From positions 14,592,660 through 14,656,659 of the forward strand of contig CM053260.1 of the NCBI GenBank assembly GCA_028583405.1: 64,000 nucleotides of DNA, in the 5' to 3' direction. Positions 1 to 13,036 of this stretch are shown in pieces; within the stretch, counting starts at the first letter, position 1; the number at the start of each line of letters is the position of its first letter. The position numbers and the translations under genes were made by a program. The notes beneath the pieces are model-generated. The model saw only the letters and a program-made list of their open reading frames with translations, did no database searches and was not told the DNA's origin. This stretch comes from Pogonophryne albipinna (taxonomy: Eukaryota > Chordata > Actinopteri > Perciformes > Artedidraconidae).

Positions 1-2
1 GG

Positions 3-68
3 AAGTACTCAGATCTTGTACTTGAGTAAAAGTAGAAGTACTCAGATCTTGTACTTGAGTAAAAGTAG
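3..68. repeat. 33-bp tandem repeat, two copies
   Basis: Two consecutive, almost identical copies of a 33-bp unit (AAGTACTCAGATCTTG followed by TACTTGAGTAAAAGTAG) inside the hAT-type repeat. A third, decayed copy begins after them. Confidence 0.8.
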
Positions 69-411
69 AAGTACCAGAGTGTAGGAATACTCTATCACAG
101 TACAAGTCCTGCATTCAAAATGTTCCTCAAGTGAAAGTAGAAAGTATTCTCATCAAAATATAGTGAAAGTAGCGACAGTAAAAGTAGTGATTGAGCAGAT
201 TGGTCCATTTCAGAATAATATATGTTTTATAATGATTGATCATGAAAGTGTTCTCAAAGCTGGTAAAGGTGCAGCTAGTTTGAATGACTTTGTATACTGC
301 AGGGTAGCTTGTGAATTTACTCCAGGTGGAACTAAAGTCTGATTTAACACTTGATTATATTTCACATCATTCATCCACATCTGTAAAGCAACTAAAGGGA
401 TTAAATACATG

Positions 412-537
412 TAGTGGAGGAAAAGTACACCATGTACCTCTGAACTGTAGTGGAGTAGAAGTACACCATGTACCTCTGAACTGTAGAGGAGTAGAAGCAC
501 ACCATGTACCTCTGAACTGTAGAGGAGTAGAAGTACA
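412..537. repeat. 36-bp minisatellite, about 3.5 copies
   Basis: A 36-bp unit (TGTAGTGGAGTAGAAG then TACACCATGTACCTCTGAAC) occurs three times in full plus a partial copy, with a few substitutions between copies. It explains the repetitive short peptides readable on both strands, which are not coding. Confidence 0.85.
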
Positions 538-641
538 CAGTAGCAAAACATTGAAATACTTAAATAAAGTACAAGTATCTCAAAATTGTATCCACGTATA
601 GTACTTGTTGAGTTTATGAACTTAGTTACTTTACACCAGTG

Positions 642-1976
642 GCTATAAAGATAGAAAGACTAAGCCTTGCACAGAGGCATGAAAATACATTTTCAAAATG
701 CTCAACAGTGCTGCCAGAATTATAAACTGACTGCTACACAATGAAAATAAATGCTTTTATATATTTCTATTAGATGTGACTCTTTGGCGTTTCTGTTATT
801 ATTAACTGCTGCTTTAGTTGTTCTGACTGCTAAAATCCTCTGTTCCTCATTTTAAAGCCGATATTCCGTGGGGTCGGGGGGCTCGGATCCTTGTCACCTT
901 TTTCATACCTGATGAGTTTGCCTCCCAGACTGCAGTTGCTTCAGCGTGTAGAAGATAGTACGCCTACTATTTGATTTGTTTTAGATAGGCACAACATGTT
1001 TCATATGCAGACCTTATTTTCCTGTTCCATGTTCAAATAAACCATTTTCAGTGGTAATTTTTTTTGGTCATGGAAAATTAGGTAAAGGTCATTGAGAAGT
1101 CATGGAAAAGTCATTGGTGAAAAAGTGTATGAACCCTGATCATTATATACTGTAGCCTACCTTGGGATATGCTTAAATACATGCCTTGTTAAGTTATTTA
1201 CCAAGTTAAGTTTTAAATATTTATTTTCTGGAAATGCAAATAAAAGTCTTGTAATTCTAAAATGTCTTTGTGTATGTTTTGAAAACTCTCCATATGTGCT
1301 TTTTTTTCACATATATTTGGAATGTTTAAACATATTCATAACAAATGTTTCTTTTTAAATGTAGCCTACAGTTCATTACATTTTTCTTCTTGTATCTAGG
1401 TAATTCTTTCTTGTTTGATACTCCCTGTAAATGGGAAATGTTTAGTCATTGTTTTATTGTGCAACAGTTGGTGTCAACAAATTCCCTTCACACATTTGAA
1501 CATTCGCCTACCTCGCCCATCAAATGTTAAAACTTCTTTCCTGGACTGATATCTATCAAGCTTTAAAATACTTTCCTGTTGTCCCACCCTAAGATCAACA
1601 GGAAATGAAATGCGTCATTTCATGTTGGCAAGAGGCTCTTACATGCTGTGTCATTGTGACTATGCACTTCTTGTGAGTATGCTGATGCCAACTGATATTT
1701 ATCATGTTACACTATATCATTTATTTACAGTTTTTTTTATCAAAATAATTCCAATTGAGGATTCCATTGCCATTTTTATGTATACGGTCAAAAAACAGGC
1801 CAATATCTTCCATGACAACACAATACATGTGCTTATGTGTGTTTGCATAATAGAGACTGAGACACTTTGTAATGTATGTCGCCCTCCAATGGTCTTTTAG
1901 GATATTGCTTGGTAATAATATTAACATAGGAAAAAAATACTTTTATGCTATGTTGTTCCCAGAGCTACATTATTGC
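642..1976. other. Intergenic, AT-rich, no gene seen
   Basis: Between the terminal repeat and the ccdc13 promoter I see no splice-bounded open frame and no RNA gene. Short frames at 1345-1530 and 1610-1900 have no recognisable content. Confidence 0.6.
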
Positions 1977-1986
1977 TCTCGCGAGA
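1977..1986. promoter_or_regulatory. TCTCGCGAGA palindrome in the ccdc13 promoter
   Basis: A perfect 10-bp TCTCGCGAGA palindrome. This motif is known as a core-promoter-proximal element of TATA-less vertebrate promoters, often bidirectional ones. It lies about 150 bp upstream of the donor of the predicted noncoding first exon of ccdc13, consistent with marking the transcription start region. Function is inferred from the motif and its position. Confidence 0.6.
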
Positions 1987-1989
1987 TCT

Positions 1990-2132
1990 TGTCCTAACTA
2001 TCTAGAGTGCCGTTGCTATGGACACAGTAGCGTCGCAATCAGCGAGGAAGGGTTTTTCACATTCGGTTCAAAAGGTTGCAAAACAGACTCAAATGTGTTT
2101 AAAAGGACGGTACTTGGAAACATACACCACGG
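1990..2132 (+). other. ccdc13: Predicted noncoding exon 1 of ccdc13
   Basis: The exon ends at a strong donor (CACGG then GTGAGT, intron from 2133). The 5' limit is only approximate. An ATG at 2018 opens a frame through this exon, but after splicing to the acceptor at 2745-2746 it is out of frame with the ccdc13 start at 2750 and stops soon after. It would therefore be an upstream ORF rather than an N-terminal extension. Confidence 0.5.
2012..2025 (+). promoter_or_regulatory. Candidate RFX X-box
   Basis: GTTGCTATGGACAC fits the X-box pattern of two half sites (GTTGCT and GGACAC around AT) with one mismatch in the second half. X-boxes bound by RFX factors are characteristic of ciliary gene promoters, and CCDC13 is a ciliary/centriolar-satellite protein. 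The site lies 26 bp downstream of the TCTCGCGAGA element. Confidence 0.5.
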
Positions 2133-2749
2133 GTGAGTTTTCTTAGTTTTTTCAAATGTAACTGAAGCCTACTTAGTAAAAAGTTTGAAGACACGAATTT
2201 GTCATGACATCTGTGTATTCACAGGCACTCATATTATCGTCAACAGAAGCTTGCTAATTGCTCGTTACGAAATCTAGCATAGTGTTTATTTTGCTTAAAG
2301 TTGACAGTTTCGGTCTGTTACGGCTCATGCATTTTCAAATAAAGGTCAGTGGGGTCATCAATAACAACCTCCTGACAGTCATGGACTTTGCACAACAAGA
2401 AGGAGGTCTTGTATGTCATTATCTCTGGGAGCTATAAAGATATGATGGTCTCATGTTTGCTGTAATTCTCACAATAATTACCTTTTTGGCATTTATTTAA
2501 AGAAGTTCTTGGATTTGGTCAATGGTAAAATATATGCAATGAAACTACCAATAGGCAAGCTCGGAAAATGTGCCTATTTATTATTTGATTGAGTTAAACC
2601 AAACACATGCCAAATCTATTAACTTCAAATCCAGAGGAATATACATAAAAAACCCATGATATAACTTTAACCAAATGCCCCCACAACTTTTAACTATTTT
2701 CCACCTTTATAAGTTGAATTCTTTTTTCTTATGCTATAAATCATAGATC

Positions 2750-5700
2750 ATGGAGCATGAGGATGAAATGAACAACTTACGGCTTCAGTTCCAAGCGCTA
2801 CAAAAGCAGCAGGAGAAAAGAAAACTGGATCGGACAAAGGAGAAAGAACCAGATAAGCTTAAACCCATTGAAACCCAGGATGATTTGGATCTATCTAAGC
2901 AAGGTATTCAGGCAGAGAATGTCGAGCACAGGTGAGTCCTGGCTAAAATATAGTTTTGTATGGTACATTTGTATTTGTTATGAAACTTTATTAATTGCAC
3001 TAAACATATAAATAAGCATACATTCTAATCAACTTTATTATTGAAGAATCATGTTTTTATACTTGCATTGAACCACTGTTATCTATTTAGTGTCTATTTT
3101 TTCTTAATGACCTCCCTATAGACTACTGCAAGACAAACAACCTGTGCTAGACCAGCTGAGGGAGTTAAAGGATGAAAATGGTCGGCTCTTCAAACTACTG
3201 AGTGAGAGAGATTTTGAAATTAAACACCTGAACAAGAAAAGAGAAGAAGAGCGACTGGTATTAGCAGGTAAAACACCAACGCTTTGCACCACAGTAATAT
3301 AAAGAATGATGGCAGAGCTTCCTTGTGACTTATCCTCTCCTCCATTTAGGCACGTCGGGCCTGGCAGGGGATATCGCAGCCACCAAGATTGTTGAGCTGT
3401 CCAAGAAGAATCGCGAGCTTAATGTTGAAATTGAGCGAGAAAAAATTAAATCTAAGCAAAACAGCAACAGAGTCAAAGTGCTTGAGAAGGAGGTAGCTGA
3501 GTTTTGTTTTGATTGTGACATTTGATTTGCAGATTGATGTCACACAAATCCTTACACCTTTAAATTCAATAATTGCTCAAACAAAGATATGTTTTTTAAA
3601 TTATATTTGTGAAATAATTTGTTACCAAGGGAATAAATAATATATACGTGTCACTTATGCTTCTCTCTATAGCTGCAGGCGGCGTTGGTGTTTGCTCCAC
3701 CTGGGCAAAAAATTATTACAAAGTCACAGCATAAGACATCAGAAGACTGTGAGGTAAGAATAAATGTGAACAATTCCCACAATGTTTTTATTTTAATGAT
3801 GGCAACTTATTCTGAATTTTGTGTCATCTGTTCACAAAAGCAGGAACATCCAATGGTGAAATCTCTTCAGGAAAAACTAGCTGCTGCCCAGCTGAAAGCA
3901 ACTGAGTATCGCAACCAGGTTCAATCCGCCAAACAGGAGCTGAAAGTAGCTCAGAAGGTAGAATGATGTTATACCTGTAGCTACTCTAATTGAAATGATT
4001 AATCAGCATTGACTTCCGTATCTAAAATATGAACTGTACTCTAGGTTTTGACCAGTGAGATTGGAGAGGAGGTCAACTTTCAGCAATTACTGAACAGCCC
4101 TGGGAGCTTTAGAGGTCGATCACAGCAAATAATGGCTCTTCAGACAAGGGTAAGCTGAAACTCCTAACAATCCACCTCAAAGTTAAGTCATTCAGCTAGT
4201 CACAGAGTTAAAAATACATTGTATAGTCACTATAAAACAACCAAACTCAACATGAACATAACTGGGTGTTGTGCAACAGGTTCGGGACCTGGAGCAGCAG
4301 CTGAACCAGTCAACTCAGCAGAGACAGCCAAGCATCCTGAGTTTGGAGGAAGAGCTTTTTGACAAGAAAGTCCTCCAGAAAACCCTTCCTCAAGAGAGGA
4401 ACCTCAGCTACATCCGCACCATCGAAAAGGAAAAGAGGGAGGCATATGAGGTGTGTATCATGAATTGTAAATGCATTGAATGAGTATTTGTTAATGAGAC
4501 CCTGTTCTTCTTCCAGAGGATCTCAGCGGACTATGAGGCCATCCTGAAGGACCATGAGGATGTGAAGAAAAAGTTGGAAGCCTCTAAAGCCAGGAACAAA
4601 TCTCTGTGTACCGAAATAAAATATCTGAAGGTCCAGATCTCCACCCTCCTGGAAAAGGAAAAACATGATAATGAGCTAGTGGATGCCCTGCTGGTAAGGC
4701 TATGAGACAAGAGAATAATATCTATGTTAGTACACTTTATATTATTTCTACACACATTTCAGGTTGTAGCTCTGTTAGGGAGACGGTGCGTAACATGATT
4801 TATTTGGGGTTTAGCAGCAAATGCTCCATTAAAGGCATAGTTAACACATCTAATGGCTTATTAAGTACACAGTTCAGATCGTGTTACACAGGCACAAACA
4901 ATCAATCAATAAATGAAACTTTATTTATACAGCCCAAAATCCCACATTCGTCTCGGGGGACTTTAAAGTTTGTTCAGAATATGAATATGAACAACCTCTG
5001 TCCTTAGACCCTCATATAGGACAAGGAAAAACTTCCAAAGAAACGCCACAGTTATTGGGAATAATAAATAAATAAATGATCAGGTCTTTGACATCACATT
5101 TACGAGTTAAAATGAGTCACAGAGGAAGAAGGATCTTTTGTGATACGCCTAGCCTGTAAATTGCTCTTAACAATAACCGCCTCTTCTATTTCTGGTAGAA
5201 ACAGCAGTCTCAGATGCAGGAGGTGCTGAGACAGCTCGGCCAACAGCAAAATGTCCAGAGCCAGGAGACCCCGTCGAGACAACAGCAGAGCAGCGAGCCT
5301 TTTCAGCACAACGCTGTCATCCACAGGCTGAGGCAGACCGTGGCTGAGAGAGAGGCCAGAATCAAAGAACTGGAGGACCAAATACAGCAGCTGTCTGTCG
5401 AGGTAAAACCACTCAAATGCAAAACTATGGGAATGAAAGACAAACTCAACGATAATGTATTTCAATTAAATGGAACAAAAATGTAATATATGTCCCTTCA
5501 AAACATAGCAATACTTAAAAATAAAATGCATTCATGATATACATTCAATGTTTGCAGCAAGAGAGCGATGAGAGGCAGTCCAAGACAACACTTTGCAGTT
5601 CAGGATTTCCGCCTGAAGAGGGAGACATTGACAAAAGAATAACATTTTCAGGGTATGGACAGTAATGAAACGTGTGCTTAATTATCATTGGATATGCATA

Positions 5701-7158
5701 CATCAAATATTATTTGAATGGAATCAGTCAGATCTTTTAATTGAATCTTAAAGTATTCTTTTCTGCTAACTGTTACAGTAAGACAAGTCACTCAGACTGT
5801 TTTGATTTTGTTTGATGCCTGTTTTTCAGAGAGTAATTTCTTTTTATATTTTTGCAGTTCTGTTTCTAAATTTGGTCATAAACTGGTGTTGCCTGCTGTG
5901 GGAAGCAGTATAGAATTCAAGTAAGTGGACACCCTGCTACTCTATTTATAATTTTCTACACAATAAATGTGTTGGACTGAGCAAGTTGTTTTTCAGTGTT
6001 GTTTTCAGGGGCCCAAGTTCTTCAAAATGTCCACAATATTCAGCTGAAGTGAGCGCACTAATGAGTCAGTGTAATAATGGCTATAAAAACCCCTGTGCTC
6101 AGAAGGAGAGACTCCATGAGACATGAGTCGCTGAGACTTTGTTTGTTTGCGTGTCTGTTAAATTATTCACATGAGAAACACTGAACCTCTGAGATTATAT
6201 TTTCATGTGGCTTGTTTGTGTGCATCATAGACATCAAAATGATGCCTCTGATTCACCACCCAAGAATTATTTTGTGGTTCTTAATACAAGCTCTTTTCAG
6301 AGCCATGGATTATTGATATGGTTTTCTTAGCACTGCAGGTTGTATTGCTGACTACTTATCTATTAAACGATTATTTAATGAGTTAGTAAATCTATCAATG
6401 AATCTATGTCCATCTAAAGTCTCATTAGTGCATCTCTAAAGTCACCATCGATGAGGGAATGTAATCATTTAAAATACATTTTTAATCAGAGACCTTGCTT
6501 AAATATTCCAGAGAAAAAGAGACGAACCAGGAGGAGCGCCGCACGATCCTCGAAAAGCAGGTGGAGTCGACACAAATCGATCCAAAGTAAGGTGTGGGCA
6601 GTCAGCAAGGGAAAAACTGGTATGCAAAGGTCAGTTACAGTCAGTGTGATGTGACCATTTCAAATAGATTTGACATTTTTCCTCTTTTTTTCAAATTCCC
6701 TGACTATGTTATAAGTATGTCTATGTCCATGTCTATCTTGTTTCTTGCCATCAGAGCTCTGCCCCTCAGAAGCACTTTTCCCCCAGAACCAGTGGGGCAG
6801 CAGTCGCCGAGCAACAGGAACTGGTAGATGGTCGGAAAAATTGGTTGTCATTTGTCAACATCTTACTTTAAAAGAAGCAAGATTTTTGTTTTTCCAACTC
6901 AAGATTTACACAAGAGGACAGAAAAAATGATGCCTGGCAAAGGACATATTGTTTATGGACAGTGCTCATTTCAAGCCCTCATGTTTGGGCAGCACAGAGA
7001 TGTCCATGTTGCTTTTGTTTGTTGTCTCCTGGTTGGTCATTTAGCTGGAGGAAACGCAGGCGCTGAGGGCATCGCTAAAGAGCACTCTCCACCATGACCG
7101 GCAGCTCTGCAATGACGCGATGAGACAAGCCAAGCATGTTTTCCTGCAGGCTATGTGA
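2750..7158 (+). CDS. ccdc13: Coiled-coil domain-containing protein 13 (CCDC13), 15 coding exons
   Basis: CCDC13 is a centriolar-satellite coiled-coil protein needed for ciliogenesis and genome stability. Exons: 2750-2931, 3122-3267, 3350-3492, 3673-3753, 3844-3957, 4045-4149, 4280-4450, 4517-4693, 5199-5402, 5558-5652, 5858-5920, 6009-6068 (weakest), 6512-6586, 6757-6823, 7045-7158. All junctions keep phase and give about 598 residues, against about 715 in human. Diagnostic matches to the family are [18 protein letters not shown] in exon 2, [15 protein letters not shown] in exon 3, [16 protein letters not shown] in exon 5 and the final exon ending [11 protein letters not shown]. Almost the whole protein is Glu/Lys/Gln-rich coiled coil. 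The start follows the acceptor by three bases and aligns with the human N-terminus. The segment between 5920 and 6512 is shorter than in human, so an exon may be missed or lost there. Confidence 0.88.
4898..5085. repeat. Dispersed fish repeat in a ccdc13 intron, family copy 1
   Basis: The stretch from CAATCAATCAATAAATGAAAC through the segment ACAAGGAAAAACTTCC is a diverged copy of a common teleost interspersed repeat (TTTATTTATATAGCCCAATATC type). A second, better preserved copy lies at 63632-63905. Confidence 0.65.
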
Positions 7159-10114
7159 GAGCCCAGACTAGACACTAACCAGGGGAACTGGCCGGTCCCT
7201 GCTCAGCCTCACTTCCAGCTGAGCCCTACCTTCTCCTGTCACATGTGACACACAGCAGTCTGCAGGAAACAGGCTCTCCTCCTCTGCCACAAAAAACATC
7301 ACACGGATCGAGGTCTTTTCCTCCATATGAAACCTTTCAAGACGGTTTCTGTTGGTTCCTTTGTGCTTTTGGCGATTTGAGTAGCTCGAGCAGCAGAGCT
7401 TTCAAATGTAACTGTGGTGTGACAAGTGTTCCTACTGATTACAGACATTTTTGATTCAGATTTTCTCTGCTTGCAGTCACATTTCATTGAAACTCTGCAT
7501 GTGTTTTCCTCTGCGGGTAACCTGAAGTGCATTACATGTATAGAAAGCAACAGTCTGTTTTGTAAGCTATCCGCAATGTCCAATTTAATCAATGGAAGGC
7601 AAACCCAATCTTTACCAAATGTTTTGAATATATTGTTTACATTCATGGCTATGACTTTCCGAGAGTTATGAGTTTTTTTTGGCCCCAGATGGTTGTTCAT
7701 AAATGTGTGACAGGCCAAGCCAAACAGTAAAAACCCCAGTTAAGTTCCCATGCATTTAAGTATTACTTTTTAAATATTCCTGCTAATCATTTCTGACTTA
7801 AAACCAGATGTGTGGGAATAGTGGTTGAAAATGAATGAGGGCTCAAGCTACACAACTCCCACTGTAGTCCTCCGTACAGTCCCCAGAGCGTGTCACACGT
7901 ATGTACAGAATGCACGCCTCGCTCCTCAACCCAAAGGTTGCTTGGACGTGCGCATCCTGGTGGGACTGCGCTCAACATTCATACTAACATCCGAGTTATT
8001 TTCTTCCGATGTAGCCAAAAGGATTTCAGCAGAAACCCCCCTTCCACCTTTCCTCTCCCTCCACATCACGCTTAATTTAAAACCATGGCTGAGTTAGTGT
8101 GCTGCTTCAAATACCACACTATTTCTTCCAGGACCCTGTGGGAGATTGGCAGGTCCCCATTGGACTGAGCGAGAAAAGGGCCACAAGACAAAAATATCAG
8201 AGTTTGGATGTGATGAAGAAAGCCTTTATGCTCAGAGTAACAAAAAACTGCTTGTGTTAAATACATCCTGGATAGAAGGTGAGGCACGCTTTAATGTAGT
8301 AGAGGGAGATGTCATTGTAGGAACAGGTGAGATACCATTAGCTTCATGACTGCATGCCTTGCAGGATTGCCTAATACATATAATGTTTTCAAAATGTGTG
8401 TGAGAAAAGGTGTTGGTGAAAATACGTGATTCCTTCCTGCATTCAATTCAAGAGAACATGTTGAACTTAACACATTTTTGTTTAGGTGTGCTTTAAATTG
8501 TCTGCAGACAATCTTGGCCATGACTCTCTTGTAAAATAGATTTTTAACTTAAATAATCTAATAATATACAACCTCATAAATCAGTTTTGTAGAGCATGTC
8601 CAATATTTTCTCAAACATTTAATACAAAGCTTATATTTGGTGATAGAGAGATATTACAAGCTATTGGATCTGAATTCAAGCTCATTGCCGTTCAATATTA
8701 ATTTCACTGTTTAATTTCTGTCACAAATTAATGTCACAGATAATGTGGTTGATTTAATTTTTTTAATAGTGTCATCACTTTCAAATAAATTACACTTCCC
8801 CAAACAATTTTAATATCGTTTTATGTAGCTGTATTACGCAGAAAGGTGTAGATTTATTCCAAAATGCCCAATAACCCACCAAACCAAACACAAACTTATG
8901 TAAACACAGCATACGTAAACAGCCTCACCTATTTGTCATTCCAGCTTTGAATGACTCCTTTCTCCATCCTTCTCCTCAGAGGTATTCCCTCGTTCTGGAC
9001 CAATGCTTCCTGCAGACCATTGACTGCATCCAGAAACTAAAGTAAATAGTGGAGCCGTGAACGCAGAGGTTAAAGTTAGCCATCAGTATATGAGGGTTCT
9101 GTGAACTTTACTCAGGCCAGCAAACGGTTTGTGCCTCTATGAGTCCATTCATCTCCTAGTACCTCTCATTTACATGTAATGGAAAGAAAATAAACAGCAG
9201 TGTCCTAATGTGCTCATTTACAGTAAGTAGAAATAAAGTAATGGGCTGTTATCTTTACTAAGCCAGTGGTGAAACACTGATAAGCTCAACAAGTGAAATG
9301 TTGATCATAGTGTATGTAAAGCAGGAGTGGAATTGTTGCTGACAATGACTTCTACAATAAAGTATGATGGCGTTTTACTACAATCACCCACAAATGTGTA
9401 TTTGAAACTCAGTAAGCAATGTTGGCTTTTAAAAAAAATGAAGTTTGTATCATGTCAATACAGCATGCTCTTTTTTAGTCTTTTGATTATCTCAGCAGGA
9501 TGGCATCACTAGATGGCAGTGTGGTTGGTCATATACTGCACATCAACCTCTTGTGATGGGTTGTTCTGACAGTCAGTGACTTGTTGACTTGTCCAGCAAT
9601 AACACTATCTGTAGCCAAAAATGCCACTTAAACAATAGCTTTGTACTCTGTTGTACACACCAATGATGTGCTATTAATACTGTACATTTTAACTGTCATT
9701 AGAATTACCTAGTTGTGATTAAATCAATAGATATTAACATTAAAATGATCTCACTGCTTCTGAAAGCTATGTTGTGAATTAAAGAGTTGATAATTATGAT
9801 GTCAAATAATGATACACTAGCAATGTAAAGATAAACACAGCTGTGACATTACTGTAGAATATCTTGCTTCAATTAATCAAACTGACACTTAACACAAGCT
9901 GACTATGAAATGTTGACAGCATAGAAAACTGTATTTTACTATAGCATTCTCTCTGCTGCTTGCAGCTTTCCTCCCTCCAAATCGCTGTACTAACCTAGCC
10001 GTCACACTTGACTCTGAAATCAAATTGCTTCCTATGTTCTGTCAAATGTTCCGTCTCGGAAATAATCAATTTCTCCAGGAAACACTCAGCCTCACGTTGG
10101 ATGACTGTCTATAG
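7159..10114. other. Region downstream of ccdc13, no confident gene
   Basis: The start of this stretch is presumably ccdc13 3' UTR. The rest is AT-rich with scattered short frames of no recognisable content. The only exon-like segment is 8981-9046, listed separately. I searched by eye for ankyrin-repeat exons of mib1 here and saw none. Confidence 0.5.
8981..9046 (+). other. Exon-like segment, unassigned
   Basis: A long pyrimidine tract ending TCTCCTCAG precedes an open stretch reading RYSLVLDQCFLQTIDCIQ, then KLK and a stop. The composition looks protein-like and the acceptor is strong, so this could be the last coding exon of a transcript, possibly an alternative end of ccdc13. No partner exon was identified and I do not recognise the peptide. 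Confidence 0.3.
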
Positions 10115-10677
10115 CAGGGGTTCCCAGACTTTGCCATGCCAAGGACCCCCATATAGCATTATCGTCTGGCGGGGACCCCCCTGTTGCAATTTCTTTTTTT
10201 AAATGATGAGTACATTATGATGGAAAATATGACATTAATCATACAGCTAAATACATTTTCTTATTTATTTGTATTAATAATCAGTTATTCTTCTAAACAT
10301 TTTTTGTATTTATCTTTTGTTTGTCATTCATTACATTCATTGTGTCTTCTGTTATAAACATTCTTAACACGATATTAAACAGTAATATCAACAGTAAACA
10401 TATTTTTAAATTGATTTCTGTCTTTATAATATTATATAATTTTGAACAGTAATATGAACAATTAACATATATTTTTTGCATTTTTGAAAGTGACTTATGC
10501 CTTAATAATATTATATATAATATTCAACAGTAATATTAACAATAAACATATTTATATTCATATATATAAACAACAATATTTGCTACATCCGTGCTCTCAT
10601 CCAGCTGCAGAGCGAAATATTCACTAGCTCTCACTTGCTCCAAAAACTGAGCAGATACTCAGTTTCACTCTCAGTCT

Positions 10678-13036
10678 GTGTCTCAATTCAGGTGTTGTAT
10701 CCTTAGAAGGGTGCATTCGTAGACCGCACACGTCACTTCCGCCGAAAGAAGGCTGTCCCAATTCAAAAAAAAAGACGAGACTCCTCTGAATGCGGCCCAC
10801 GAATGCAGCCTACTTTTCCCCAATTTGAAGGATACATCTGATGTACACTCCGCGGCCTACCATATCCCAGGGTGCAATGCGCGCAGGGAAGAGGGAGTTT
10901 TTTTCAAATGAAATGGCTTCCGGTCTCCCCAGCAGAATGGATTTAAAAGCAGCAGCAAGCGGAGGAATCACTAATAAATGTGAGTATTGGGTTTTAACTT
11001 ACTTTAAATTAACTAACGTCACACACGTCAAACCCAAGGGGCATTAAAACGTAAATTTTCGTTAAATAATACGGATAAATATGTGACGCTAACTAGCTAG
11101 CTGGACGTACTGCACCGTTGTTTACACTTATTTTTTTATTCAATTCAGAAGTTTATTAAAGTCATACAGAGATCTTGGCTCTGTTATAGATAAGTTATAC
11201 TTTATATTACATAAATAGACCAAAGTGAAAACATTTAGACCGGTATAGCCTACAGTACGGTGGGATTTATAAAATGCTACCCTGACATGTAGCTGCTGTT
11301 AGCTTTATTTATTTCTCTGACATGTTCCAATGTTTTACTGTTTATTAAACTTTGGGACAACATTATAACCTTTTTATTCAGCTCATGCTGCTTTGAGGTA
11401 GGGCTAAAAGAAAAGCCTATTTTAAATATTTCCACCAGATTTGATCATCTTTTATTTAGGTTAAAGTTTATTTAATTTATCATAATCCCATAATAATAAG
11501 ACAATCAAAAATAGACAGCAGCCTTTTGCTTGATGTTAGTTTGTGCTGTCAAAGGGATGCACGTGTGACTGTCATTTCATCTCTTTTAGTTTTTTTAAAA
11601 CCAGAACAGTAGGCTACATCATTTTAAATGATCCTTTAGGGATTGTTTGTCTGAAATGCTTGGAGTTAAATTTTGCAATAATACTTCTGCAACCCTGTGT
11701 TTAATATGATTATTATTCTGATACTTCATCGTCTCTAATTCACTCTTTTTCTCTTGTTTTTCTCTGTAATTAGGACAATTCTGGAGAAATGGATCTGCTG
11801 GAGAAGGACCCCTAATCTGAAAAGTGCACAGCGGATCCTCAGGACAGAGCTGCCATCCACCTGGACCCCCGAGGCGCTGGAGAAAGCAAAACGGCGATCA
11901 GGAGCATCCTCCACCCAGACCTCTGCTTACTGCCGTCCTACAGACTTGTGTCTTACTTTCAGAATTAGATTTTGTATGTGTCCTTTCTTTTAATAGATAT
12001 CTAACGATTATAGCTTGAGTCTGTCTGATTCCCCAAACAGCTGCTTCTATATACTTGCTGCACATACAATACAAATAAACAACTTGATAAACACACTTTT
12101 GCTGATATTTGTGTTACTGCTGGTGATGTTAAATAACATGATTGATTTCCTCTGTCTCAATGATGAAAGTTATAATAATAGAAGACATGAAGCTGCAGAG
12201 AGAGGATGGATATATTCTTACCTCTACTTTGTGATAAGATGAAAATACAATATTAAATTGTAATTGTTAAACACATTGTTTATTTCATTTACTGAGGTTT
12301 TAAAGATTATTTACAACATGTGTACATAAGCAGTGGAATAATAGGATATCTCTAGGTCATTCAACTGTCTTCAGTTTAATTGTATTAATACAAAAAATAG
12401 GTCATAGAAAATGTTTAATAGTGTATTTCAGCAGGGGGGGGGGGGCACGGTGCTGCTGACCTGGAGGTGCTGACCTGGTGTCAGTGGGACATCATCTGGG
12501 CAGGTTTAGGGGAAGAAGGAGAATATAAACTGTTATAATCACAGCTATTAAGATTAGAACACTAATATTGTTAACAATCAATCTATACAACATGCTTTTG
12601 TTCCTTTAAAAAACATATTGTTTTATTAGTACAGAAAAATTAAGACTTATTTTAAATATATGAAATAATATGATTAAATTACATCAGTTATATATAATTT
12701 ACTTGTTAACTTACTAATGTAACATTACTGGGGGCTAAAGGAACAGCTTCATGTTATTTACCTGGCCATGGTTCTCTTTATTTAATCTCCGACGGTGATC
12801 TCCAAAAAATTTAAAAGTAAAGTTTCTGGATCCTTTTCAGCTAATTTGCTAGCAGGCTGCTGGAGCAACGGAACCGAACAGCGCGTATCACGTGACGTAA
12901 ATACGAAGCGCTCCGTAGGCTAGACCGTCTCATTTCGTAGGCCGCTCGGTCCAGCCTACGCGGTCTCGTCGGCCGCATCCTGCGTCGACCGCGTAGGCTG
13001 CGTACCCCGAAGGATACAAACCCTGAATTGAGACAC
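10678..13036. mobile_element. Nested TIR element, family uncertain
   Basis: The left end GTGTCTCAATTCAGG, continuing into TTGTATCCTT, is repeated inverted at the right end. Both subterminal regions are CpG-rich. The interior has exon-like stretches, at 10909-10978 ending at a GTGAGT donor and around 11774-11940 after a TTAG acceptor, whose peptides I do not recognise. The terminus resembles PIF/Harbinger-type fish elements, but no target duplication could be fixed. Confidence 0.55.
12431..12447. repeat. Poly-G tract
   Basis: An uninterrupted run of more than ten G inside the nested element. No coding content around it. Confidence 0.7.

Larger units (their letters stand above)
1..641. mobile_element. 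End of a hAT-type fish repeat carrying minisatellites
   Basis: Sequence rich in the motif AGTACTTGAGTAAAAGTA, typical of a very common teleost hAT-type MITE family, runs in from outside the window. It ends near 641 in TTACTTTACACCAGTG, which resembles the usual TTACTTTCCACCACTG terminus. The other end is not in the window, so no target duplication can be checked. The short reading frames here fall in the repeat units and are not genes. Confidence 0.6.

Noticed and set aside
412..537. Possible CRISPR-like array of 36-bp repeats
   Set aside because: The repeats are directly adjacent with no spacers, lie within a fish transposon, and the host is a vertebrate.
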